From assembly GCA_965248035.1 (NCBI GenBank), contig OZ252054.1, positions 1,302,001 to 1,366,000 of the forward strand: a stretch of DNA of 64,000 nt, read 5' to 3'. This document shows, piece after piece, positions 56,948 to 64,000 of this stretch. Below the pieces are notes generated by a model, which saw only the letters and a list, made by a program, of their open reading frames with translations, searched no databases and was not told the origin of the DNA. Origin of the DNA: BJGV01 sp964194745 (GTDB lineage Bacteria > Pseudomonadota > Gammaproteobacteria > Burkholderiales > Nitrosomonadaceae). Every line of letters starts with the position of its first letter. Position 1 is the first letter of the stretch. A program made the position numbers and the translations under genes.

Positions 56948-57397
56948 ATGACCAAAATAAACACTTTGCTTAATTTAAGCGTATTAATTCTCGGCATGAC
57001 ATTGCTACCCCAACATGCATTTTCTGAAATTAAGCAGGACGCAATCAAAGTGACAGAACTCATGCAAACCGATGTCAAGATAGGAACTGGTGAAGGGGCA
57101 ACTGGTGGTCATGTGGTTAAGGTTCATTATACGGGCTGGCTTTACGATGCAACCGCACCGCAAAAAAAAGGAGAGAAATTCGACAGCTCAGTCGATCGTG
57201 GCACGCCCTTTACTTTTCCACTGGGTTCGGGACGCGTAATTAAAGGTTGGGATCAAGGGGTTGTCGGCATGAAAATCGGGGGGCAGCGAACCTTAATTAT
57301 TCCCGCCCATCTTGCATATGGTTCGCGAGGAGCTGGTGACTCGATTCCACCAAACGCAGTATTAGTTTTTGACGTAGAGTTGCTTGGTCTACAATAA
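56948..57397 (+). CDS. periplasmic FKBP-type peptidyl-prolyl isomerase
   Basis: A 149-residue protein with a signal peptide (to about HAFSE, residue 27) and one FKBP domain (VKVHYTGWLYD, GSGRVIKGWDQGVVGMK, IPAHLAYGSRGAG). It speeds proline isomerisation in exported proteins. The ATG at 56948 follows GAGG by 6 bp; the GTG at 56942 is less likely. Confidence 0.93.
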   Translation: MTKINTLLNLSVLILGMTLLPQHAFSEIKQDAIKVTELMQTDVKIGTGEGATGGHVVKVHYTGWLYDATAPQKKGEKFDSSVDRGTPFTFPLGSGRVIKGWDQGVVGMKIGGQRTLIIPAHLAYGSRGAGDSIPPNAVLVFDVELLGLQ

Positions 57398-57562
57398 ATG
57401 CATGGGGTAATAATATAGGGTAAAAGCGAGTATATTTTATTTGCACGCAGAGTTTTATTGCCATTAATGCGCAGATATTAAGTCAGAGTGTGTTCGAAAT
57501 GTTCTTGTTTCAAGTAGCTAGGCTTGTTTACTATGCGTAGTCTATACTGAAGGAATGTTGCC

Positions 57563-57955
57563 ATGGCAGGGCTAAACAAAAACACTCCTAGACCCATTGA
57601 AATAAAATTGCATAAGCAATCCAGGTTACTGGAAATTTCCTTTGCAGATGGAAGGACTTTTCAATTTTCCTTCGAATTTCTACGGGTCTATTCGCCCTCG
57701 GCAGAGGTGCGTGGGCATGGTCCTGGGCAAGAAGTATTACAAACTGGAAAGCAGGAAGTAAATATAAATAATATTGATCCAGTAGGCAGTTACGCAATCC
57801 AGATAAATTTCTCCGATGGTCATAATACAGGCCTCTATTCGTGGGCTTTGCTCTATGGATATGGCATGAACCATAATGATATGTGGCAACATTACTTACG
57901 AAGAATGGATGAGGCAGGTGCAAGTCGAGAGCCAGTTGCAGAATTGCCTACATAA
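57563..57955 (+). CDS. DUF971 protein (butyrobetaine-hydroxylase N-like)
   Basis: A 130-residue single DUF971 domain, the small domain also found at the N-terminus of gamma-butyrobetaine hydroxylases. Seen: LEISFADGRTFQFSFEFLRVYSPSAEVRGH in parts (FADGR, FLRVYSPSAEVRGH) and YSWALLYGYG. The function is not established. It lies just before ubiE, the common betaproteobacterial order. Confidence 0.88.
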   Translation: MAGLNKNTPRPIEIKLHKQSRLLEISFADGRTFQFSFEFLRVYSPSAEVRGHGPGQEVLQTGKQEVNINNIDPVGSYAIQINFSDGHNTGLYSWALLYGYGMNHNDMWQHYLRRMDEAGASREPVAELPT

Positions 57956-58040
57956 AAAAATCGACGCCATACGACAAAGTAACCTCAATCGGCCAGTTCA
58001 CGAAAAACCTTATTTACGTTATGCGAAAAAATATACATTT

Positions 58041-58775
58041 ATGACCAAGACCACTCATTTCGGTTTTAATTCCGTTCTTGAAACTGATAAAGCGCACAAG
58101 GTAGCAGGTGTGTTTGATTCGGTAGCAGAACGTTATAATTTGATGAATGATCTCATGTCAGTGGGATTACACAGATTGTGGAAACGTTTTGCTGTAGAAA
58201 CAAGTGGAGTCAAGGTGGGTAGCCGGGTGCTCGATATTGCTGGTGGTACCGCAGATTTGAGCACATTGTTTATTGAACACACGGGTGAGAGTGGAGAAAT
58301 CTGGCTCACCGATATTAACAATTCCATGCTCACCATAGGTCGTGACCGGATTTTAGATCATGGCATAGATGCACCGGTAGCGCAGTGTGATGCAGAGAAG
58401 CTACCCTTTCCCGAGAATTATTTTGATTGTGTGAGTGTTGCTTTTGGTCTCAGAAATATGACCCACAAAGACGTAGCATTGAAAGAAATGCTGCGAGTGC
58501 TCCGTCCTGGCGGGTGCGTCATCGTGCTTGAATTTTCCAAAGTATGGAAACCACTGCAACCTTTCTATGATAACTACTCATTCAAAGTGTTGCCGGCTAT
58601 AGGTAAATTTATTGTCAATGACGAAAATAGCTATCGTTACCTGGCTGAATCTATTCGTGTGCATCCTTCTCAGGATGAATTGAAGCAACTGATGCAGAAG
58701 ACTGGTTTCGAGCGGGTAGAATTCTTCAATCTTGCTGCCGGAGTGGTTGCGCTGCATCGAGGTATCAAATTCTAG
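58041..58775 (+). CDS. ubiE: ubiquinone/menaquinone methyltransferase UbiE
   Basis: A 244-residue SAM-dependent C-methyltransferase of ubiquinone synthesis. The N-terminal FDSVAERYNLMNDLMSVGLH, SAM motif I VLDIAGGTADLS and the C-terminal NLAAGVVALHRG are typical. The ATG at 58041 is chosen; a longer in-frame start at 57876 overlaps the DUF971 gene and is not homologous. Its stop abuts the P-type ATPase remnant. Confidence 0.95.
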   Translation: MTKTTHFGFNSVLETDKAHKVAGVFDSVAERYNLMNDLMSVGLHRLWKRFAVETSGVKVGSRVLDIAGGTADLSTLFIEHTGESGEIWLTDINNSMLTIGRDRILDHGIDAPVAQCDAEKLPFPENYFDCVSVAFGLRNMTHKDVALKEMLRVLRPGGCVIVLEFSKVWKPLQPFYDNYSFKVLPAIGKFIVNDENSYRYLAESIRVHPSQDELKQLMQKTGFERVEFFNLAAGVVALHRGIKF

Positions 58776-59300
58776 AATCTAGTTTTTCTCGCGGATCAGG
58801 TACTTTGTCTCCAGACTGCAAGAACACAATATCTCCAGACACCACTTCCTCTGCTGGAATCAGTTTCCTTGTTTTCTCACGTAACACTGTGGCTTGCAGC
58901 GAGAGCATCCGTCGGATGGCATCCAACGCCTTTTTCGCTTCGCCCTCCTGGACAAACCCGATAACGGCATTGATTACCACCACGCCGAGAATTACGCCTG
59001 TATCAATCCATTGCCCAAGAAAAATAGTCATCATTGCTGCGGCTAGCAATACGTAGATCAACACATTATGAAATTGTAATAGAAGGCGAATGAACGAACT
59101 CTGCTGTTTAGGTGGCTCCAGCTGATTGGGACCGTGATGCTCAAGCCGACGCTCTACTTCTGCTTGGAAAGACCACTGCAATCGGATTTAAAAGCAACTA
59201 GCACTTCTTGTGGCGAGTTACTATGCCAGGCAGAACCTGAATTATTTTGCTTGAAAACCTGTGAGTTCCCCGCTACCTGTTCTTCCTTATGCTTTTTTAT
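58765..59300 (-). pseudogene. P-type cation ATPase N-terminal remnant, frameshifted
   Basis: The open part (59181 to 58765) reads QAEVERRLEHHGPNQLEPP, membrane segments (FHNVLIYVLLAAAMMTIFLG), then IPAEEVVSGDIVFLQSGDKVPD, the start of a P-type (Ca2+/cation) ATPase. It breaks off at the ubiE end, losing the phosphorylation and nucleotide domains. Upstream, a second frame continues the N-terminus (WHSNSPQEVLVAFKSDCSGLS) to about 59300; one missing base near 59175 separates them. It cannot be functional. It lies in reverse between ubiE and ubiJ. Confidence 0.88.
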
Positions 59301-59655
59301 TTCTTGTTAAAGTACTGTTTTTTCTAATTCTGAATTGCTTTAATACAATGTTGCTTGATGTAGACAAGCCAACTCTATTCTATGACATTTTCACTCAATC
59401 TATCTTTGGTGCAATGACGCATCTAACACCTGCGGAATAAGGATATAATGTGGTTTTTGTAGATCAGTATATGAAACAGCCCTGTGGGAATTAATAGTAC
59501 TGTACTTATTTTTTTACCGCACGTTTGGAGTCTTTCATGAAAAAATACTGGCCTTGCCAACCTTGATCATTCATGTACAGACAGAGCCTAAAGACTCCAG
59601 GTTTGTTTGGTTGCTAGCTAGAATTTAACAAATTTCCTGGATTTTCAAAATCGCA
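59301..59655. other. AT-rich gap with a 10-bp inverted repeat
   Basis: No gene seen. TGGAGTCTTT at 59526-59535 and AAAGACTCCA at 59590-59599 form a perfect inverted repeat 54 bp apart, which could be a stem or the ends of a tiny insertion. A TATAAT at about 59444 could start ubiJ-ubiB transcripts; no clear -35 partner was found. Confidence 0.4.
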
Positions 59656-60237
59656 ATGTTGGCTTCTGTCTCGTTAGCCCCACTTAACCACTTTCTACCC
59701 AGTAAAAGCTGGGCGGGTAAACGACTTCAGCCCTATGTAGGTAAGACAGTGCGGCTTTGCATTTCGTCTTTTTTTAATATCGTTCTGACTGTACAAACTA
59801 GTGGCGAGTTATCAGCTGCGATGAGTAGTGTCACTGTTGATACTACCATCACTCTTACCCCTGGTTTGCTACCGCGCTTGCTTGCTCATGACGAAGAAGC
59901 CTATCGTAAAATTAGTATATCCGGCGACAGCGTCTTTGCTGAGGAACTTCTCTGCATTAGCAAGAACCTGCACTGGGATGTGGAGCAAGATTTGAGCCGG
60001 ATTATGGGTGACATTCTTGCTCACCGCGTGGTGCGGATTAGTAAAGGCCTTAAGCAATGGCACAATAAATCAATCCGTAATCTATCGGAAACACTAGTGG
60101 AGTACTGGATGGAAGAACAACCGCTATTGGCCAAACCTGTCCGTGTACATGAATTCATTAGTGAGGTTGGCGCATTAAAGGACGATGTGGGGCAGTTGGA
60201 GAAGCGGGTAGAAAAAATTAATAAGGTAGTATCTTAA
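59656..60237 (+). CDS. ubiJ: ubiquinone accessory factor UbiJ (SCP2 domain)
   Basis: A 193-residue protein with an N-terminal SCP2-like lipid-binding domain (LAPLNHFL start, ITLTPGLLPRLLAHDEEA, ISGDSVFAEELL) and a C-terminal coiled coil (LKDDVGQLEKRVEKINKVV). UbiJ helps assemble the aerobic ubiquinone complex. Its location before ubiB and near ubiE supports the call. Confidence 0.9.
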   Translation: MLASVSLAPLNHFLPSKSWAGKRLQPYVGKTVRLCISSFFNIVLTVQTSGELSAAMSSVTVDTTITLTPGLLPRLLAHDEEAYRKISISGDSVFAEELLCISKNLHWDVEQDLSRIMGDILAHRVVRISKGLKQWHNKSIRNLSETLVEYWMEEQPLLAKPVRVHEFISEVGALKDDVGQLEKRVEKINKVVS

Positions 60238-60288
60238 TAGTCCTTAAAAGAATATTTAACAATGGATGAACTATTGTTCGCAAAGTAA

Positions 60289-61803
60289 ATGCGTTTTTTT
60301 CGTCTTATCAAAATATTTTCTGTAGCTTTTCGTTTTGGACTCGAAGAGTTTTTTCCAGGCCGCGGATGGGCGCGTATATTTCGGATCCTTGTTAGGCTAC
60401 CAACATTTTGGCGGAGACATAAGAGGCCGCGTGCTGAGCGCCTGCGTTTGGCGCTAGAAGCATTAGGGCCCATTTTTATAAAGTTTGGTCAGATGATTTC
60501 TACCCGCCGTGACTTGCTGCCGAATGATATTGCCGATGAGCTGGCAAAACTTCAGGATCAGGTCCCACCTTTTTCCTCCAGCCTCGTAATTGCTACACTC
60601 GAACGGGTTTATGGTAAATCTGTTAATGAAGTATTCTTGCAGTTTGACCCCAAGCCGATAGCCAGTGCTTCGGTTGCCCAGGTGCACTTTGCGGTGCTAC
60701 ACGATAATTCTGAAGTCGCTGTAAAGGTTCTGCGCCCTGGGATTGCTAAAATAATTGCAAACGATGTTGCTTTGATGGAAACCGGCGCATGGTTGGTGGA
60801 AACTTTGTTGCCCGATGGTAAACGCCTAAAGCCACGAGAAGTGGTAGCAGAATTCGCACATCATTTGGATGATGAGCTTGATCTTATGCAGGAGGCATCC
60901 AATTGCAGCCAATTGCGGCGCAACTTTCTCGACTCGTCGTTGTTATTGGTACCAGAAGTTTATTGGGATTATTGCGATTCCGAGCTCATGGTAATGCAAC
61001 GTGTGAAAGGTACGCCCATCAGTCATGTACCAACATTACGTGAGCAGGGTTTAGATATTCCAAAGCTTGCTCGAATGGGAGTAGAAATATTTTTCACCCA
61101 AGTATTTAGAGATGGTTATTTCCACGCTGATATGCACCCAGGAAATATTTTTGTTGGAAGAGACGGTCGTTATATTGCTGTTGATTTTGGTATCATGGGC
61201 ACACTTACTGACGAAGACAAGAATTATCTAGCGCAAAATTTTCTAGCTTTTTTCGACCGTGACTACAGGCGCGTCGCGCAGGCTCACGTCGAGGCAGGTT
61301 GGGCTCCAAAGGATACAAGGGTAGACGATTTCGAAAACGCAATCCGTGCAGTATGTGAGCCAATTTTTGATAGGCCGTTAAAGGAAATTTCCTTTGGTCG
61401 CTTACTGTTCCGGTTATTCCATACTTCACGCCAATTCCATGTTGAAATCCAGCCGCAACTGGTAATGCTACAAAAAACACTACTAAATATTGAGGGGCTT
61501 GGACGAGACCTTGACCCAGACCTTGACCTGTGGTCAACAGCCAACCCATATTTGGGTGACTGGATGTCCGAGCAAATGGGTTGGCGTGGGATGCTTCGGC
61601 GCCTGCACAAGGAAGCACCTAACTGGGCCGTGATGCTGCCACAATTTCCGCGCTTGATGTACCAAACCTTGAGTGAGGATCGCACCCAAGGGCTGGAAAA
61701 AAGAATGACTGAATTGCTGATAGAAGAAAAACGGCAGAGCCGCTTGTTGATTATTCTTTCGATTCTATTGACTGCATTGTTAATTTGGCAGGTGTGGCAA
61801 TAG
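60289..61803 (+). CDS. ubiB: UbiB, ABC1-family kinase-like protein
   Basis: A 504-residue atypical kinase needed for ubiquinone synthesis. The signature KxGQ motif (KFGQMISTRRDLLP) and the alanine-rich nucleotide loop PIASASVAQVHFA are present, with FHADMHPGNIFV and the metal DFG-like AVDFGIMG. A C-terminal hydrophobic helix (LLIILSILLTALLIWQ) anchors it to the membrane. Confidence 0.95.
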   Translation: MRFFRLIKIFSVAFRFGLEEFFPGRGWARIFRILVRLPTFWRRHKRPRAERLRLALEALGPIFIKFGQMISTRRDLLPNDIADELAKLQDQVPPFSSSLVIATLERVYGKSVNEVFLQFDPKPIASASVAQVHFAVLHDNSEVAVKVLRPGIAKIIANDVALMETGAWLVETLLPDGKRLKPREVVAEFAHHLDDELDLMQEASNCSQLRRNFLDSSLLLVPEVYWDYCDSELMVMQRVKGTPISHVPTLREQGLDIPKLARMGVEIFFTQVFRDGYFHADMHPGNIFVGRDGRYIAVDFGIMGTLTDEDKNYLAQNFLAFFDRDYRRVAQAHVEAGWAPKDTRVDDFENAIRAVCEPIFDRPLKEISFGRLLFRLFHTSRQFHVEIQPQLVMLQKTLLNIEGLGRDLDPDLDLWSTANPYLGDWMSEQMGWRGMLRRLHKEAPNWAVMLPQFPRLMYQTLSEDRTQGLEKRMTELLIEEKRQSRLLIILSILLTALLIWQVWQ

Positions 61804-61878
61804 TGGCGTCTCAAAGATTTGCCTTGTAAATTCGTTGATGAATTTTGATAGAATTCCGGTTTTTTAAATAGCGAGGCT

Positions 61879-62964
61879 ATGGCGTTACTCGAAATCCGCG
61901 ACGTGACACGACGCTTCGGTGATTTCACCGCGGTAAACAACGTCAACATCACAATCGAGACAGGTGAGTTTTTTACCCTGCTAGGGCCCTCTGGCTGCGG
62001 TAAAACCACACTGTTACGCATGATAGCTGGGTTTGATCTGCCTGACTCTGGCCAAATCCTGCTAGACGGCATCAACATTGTCAGCATGCCGCCTGAAAAG
62101 CGTCCTATCCATACCGTGTTCCAAAGCTATGCGTTGTTTCCGCACATGACAGTAGCGGGCAACATTGCTTTTCCACTCAAGATGGCCGGCAAGATGCCCG
62201 ATGAAATCAAATCCAGAGTGAGAGAATCCTTGGATAATGTGCATCTTTCTAGTTTTGCTAATCGTTATCCACACGAACTATCAGGAGGACAGAAGCAGCG
62301 AGTGGCATTTGCTAGAGGGCTTGTTAACCGTCCGCGCCTACTATTGCTGGACGAACCACTAGGTGCGCTGGATGCAAAGTTACGCGAGGAGATGCAGATC
62401 GAGCTCATTAATTTGCAACAAGAGGTAGGGGTCACATTTGTGTTCGTTACTCACGCTCAGAATGAGGCGCTGGCACTTTCACATCGCATTGCGGTAATGA
62501 ATCAGGGTGATGTGGAGCAAATTGATGAACCTTCCAAAATCTACGGCTTTCCCAGGAATCGTTTTGTCGCAAACTTTATCGGCAAGATCAATATGATGGA
62601 TGTGCAAGTACTTGAAGCTACGTCCTCTCATCTGAAACTTATTGTGGCGGGACTAGGTGAAATAACAGCCCCCAGTAAGGAAGGAGTTAAGGCTGGAGAC
62701 AAAGGTACTATGGCTATCCGTCCCGAACAGGTACAGATTCTACATCACTCAGAGGATACAGAGGTGAAGGACCATTTTCCCGGAAAAGTTCATGATTACC
62801 TCTACGTAGGCGATGTTACAACTTATATCGTGGAACTTGCTAATGGCACCCGCATCGAGGCTTTGCTGCCAAATTCTACACCGGGACGAGCCAAATTTTT
62901 CGAGGTGGGTGATTCAGTGGTAGTCACTTGGCGGCATGATGCGAGTACTTTTCTCAATGACTAA
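61879..62964 (+). CDS. potA: spermidine/putrescine importer ATPase PotA
   Basis: A 361-residue ABC ATPase with Walker A GPSGCGKTT, signature LSGGQKQRV, Walker B LLLLDEPLGALD and a C-terminal TOBE regulatory domain (from about 240). The neighbouring potB- and potC-like genes identify the polyamine system. It overlaps potB by 29 bp. Confidence 0.92.
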   Translation: MALLEIRDVTRRFGDFTAVNNVNITIETGEFFTLLGPSGCGKTTLLRMIAGFDLPDSGQILLDGINIVSMPPEKRPIHTVFQSYALFPHMTVAGNIAFPLKMAGKMPDEIKSRVRESLDNVHLSSFANRYPHELSGGQKQRVAFARGLVNRPRLLLLDEPLGALDAKLREEMQIELINLQQEVGVTFVFVTHAQNEALALSHRIAVMNQGDVEQIDEPSKIYGFPRNRFVANFIGKINMMDVQVLEATSSHLKLIVAGLGEITAPSKEGVKAGDKGTMAIRPEQVQILHHSEDTEVKDHFPGKVHDYLYVGDVTTYIVELANGTRIEALLPNSTPGRAKFFEVGDSVVVTWRHDASTFLND

Positions 62965-63874
62965 AGAAGAAACTAAAGGAGGCCGCATTGCCAAATGGTT
63001 AGTGAGCGGGCCACCGCTACTGTTTTTGCTAGTATTTTTTGTTGTGCCTAGTCTGATCATGATTGTCACTTCGTTTCGTTATCCTGGGGAATTTGGTGGC
63101 TTGGCACCCCTAGTTGCTCCAGCGGGAGAAGTCGGTGACGAGTACGGTCTGACTCTGGAAGCATACCAGTTCTTTCTAAGTGACAGTCTCTACGCAGAAA
63201 TTTTCCTCAAGTCCTTTGGTGTTGCTGCAGCTACTACTCTAATCTGCCTTATAATGGCTTATCCGCTTGCGTTCTTGATTGCGCGTAGCGAAAAACGTTT
63301 TCGAAATTTGATGGTGTTGCTGGTAGTGCTTCCATTTGCTAGCAACTTCTTGATTCGCATTTATGCCTGGATGATTATTCTTGGCCCAGAATCGGGACTT
63401 AGCCATTTCATCAATACTATTCTAGGCGTGTTTGGTATTGCCCCGCTAACACTGCTGTTCTCATCGTTTGCAGTGCTGGTAGGTATGGTTTATGTACACC
63501 TACCGTTCATGGTTTTGCCCCTATATATCAACTTGGAGAAACATGATCTGGCGCTGATGGATGCGGCACAAGACCTTGGTGCCAGCAGCTGGCAATGTTT
63601 CTGGCGCGTTACTTGGCCGTTGTCGTTACCAGGTGTGTTCGCAGGCTCTGCACTGGTATTCATTCCTGTGTTGGGCATGTTCGCAGTTCCTGAGATACTC
63701 GGCGGTACCGGTGACATCCTTATTGGAAATCTGATCAAGGATCAATTCCTCGGTACCCGTGACTGGCCCTTTGGATCTACTTTGTCAATTATGCTGACTT
63801 TAGCAGTGCTATCCATTGCTGGGTTAGCCACATGGCTTGCGCGTCAATCAGGAGGAATGAAGTATGCAGAGTAG
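62936..63874 (+). CDS. potB: polyamine ABC permease PotB
   Basis: A 312-residue permease with six membrane segments. The cytoplasmic EAA loop reads MDAAQDLGASSWQCFWRVTWPLSLPG (in parts MDAAQDLGA and PLSLPG). The ATG at 62936 overlaps potA; an internal ATG at 62957 (MTKEETKGG) is an alternative. It overlaps potC by 11 bp. Confidence 0.92.
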   Translation: MMRVLFSMTKEETKGGRIAKWLVSGPPLLFLLVFFVVPSLIMIVTSFRYPGEFGGLAPLVAPAGEVGDEYGLTLEAYQFFLSDSLYAEIFLKSFGVAAATTLICLIMAYPLAFLIARSEKRFRNLMVLLVVLPFASNFLIRIYAWMIILGPESGLSHFINTILGVFGIAPLTLLFSSFAVLVGMVYVHLPFMVLPLYINLEKHDLALMDAAQDLGASSWQCFWRVTWPLSLPGVFAGSALVFIPVLGMFAVPEILGGTGDILIGNLIKDQFLGTRDWPFGSTLSIMLTLAVLSIAGLATWLARQSGGMKYAE

Positions 63875-64000
63875 CAACTTCAGGCTATTGCTTGCAGCAG
63901 CACTGGTTTATGCCTTTCTCTATATTCCACTTGTTATCGTAGTAGTGTATTCGTTCAACGATTCCAGGTTAAATGCTGAGTGGGTGGGTTTTACATTGTT
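63864..64000 (+). CDS. potC: polyamine ABC permease PotC, 3' end outside window
   Basis: The first 45 codons of a second permease: LLLAAALVYAFLYIPLVIVVVYSFNDSR (in parts, LVYAFLYIPL and VVYSFNDSR) is a typical PotC first membrane segment. An AGGAGGAATGAAG ribosome-binding site precedes the ATG. The gene runs past the window edge. Confidence 0.88.
   Translation, partial: MQSSNFRLLLAAALVYAFLYIPLVIVVVYSFNDSRLNAEWVGFTL

Noticed and set aside
57876..58040. Upstream in-frame extension of ubiE
   Set aside because: It overlaps the DUF971 gene and does not look like a UbiE N-terminus; the ATG at 58041 does.
59537..59563. Eight-codon leader peptide (MKKYWPCQ) before ubiJ
   Set aside because: Too short, with no attenuator structure or run of regulatory codons downstream.

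Overview
The window looks like chromosome from a low-GC betaproteobacterial ammonia oxidiser (Nitrosomonadaceae, Nitrosomonas-like). The main evidence is a lone betaproteobacterial-type AmoC gene (25423-26232) and a red-type (form IC) RuBisCO operon with CbbR and CbbX (46868-51035). The housekeeping order (murA-hisG-hisD, ridA-recG, pcnB-folK-dgk-panB-panC, ubiE-ubiJ-ubiB) also fits Betaproteobacteria. The genus is an inference from protein resemblance; no search was run.

Layout. 1-2.4 kb: 3' part of a GAF-GGDEF cyclase, then a small tRNA-Ala-bounded segment with nested direct repeats around one SYLF/Ysc84 gene. 2.5-6.0 kb: alanine symporter, FAD monooxygenase, universal stress protein. 6.2-8.2 kb: decayed IS1595-type transposon whose transposase is broken but whose DNA methyltransferase passenger is open. 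8.2-12.8 kb: accessory genes (PLAT-like protein, tandem SpoIIAA-like protein, Sel1-repeat protein) separated by gene-poor DNA. 13-14.1 kb: DMT permease with a histidine-rich tail. 14.2-25.3 kb: histidine and peptidoglycan synthesis, RidA, RecG, an ABC ATPase, RNA polyadenylation, folate, nucleotide and pantothenate genes. 25.4-31.5 kb: amoC, priA, a fructosamine-kinase-like gene, argH. 31.5-33.2 kb: LytS/AlgZ-type kinase followed by a doubly damaged AlgR-type regulator. 33.2-40.2 kb: iscR-iscA-sufBCDSU-nfu iron-sulfur operon with a promoter-embedded IscR site. 40.3-46.8 kb: acrR-like repressor and a tripartite RND efflux operon with two operator-like palindromes. 46.9-51.6 kb: Calvin-cycle genes. 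52-64 kb: ATM1-type exporter, PBP7-type peptidase, antiporter, FKBP, ubiquinone genes interrupted by a P-type ATPase remnant, and the start of a pot polyamine operon.

How it fits together. CbbLSX supplies CO2 fixation for a chemolithoautotroph, AmoC belongs to ammonia oxidation, and the Suf set feeds iron-sulfur enzymes. Ubiquinone genes serve the respiratory chain. Mobile and decaying DNA is concentrated in the first 13 kb, with isolated scars in conserved operons (algR, P-type ATPase).

No CRISPR array, rRNA, phage module or complete defence island was found. The least conventional items are the transposon-borne methyltransferase, the integrase-less tRNA-Ala segment, the solitary amoC, and the kinase left with a broken partner.
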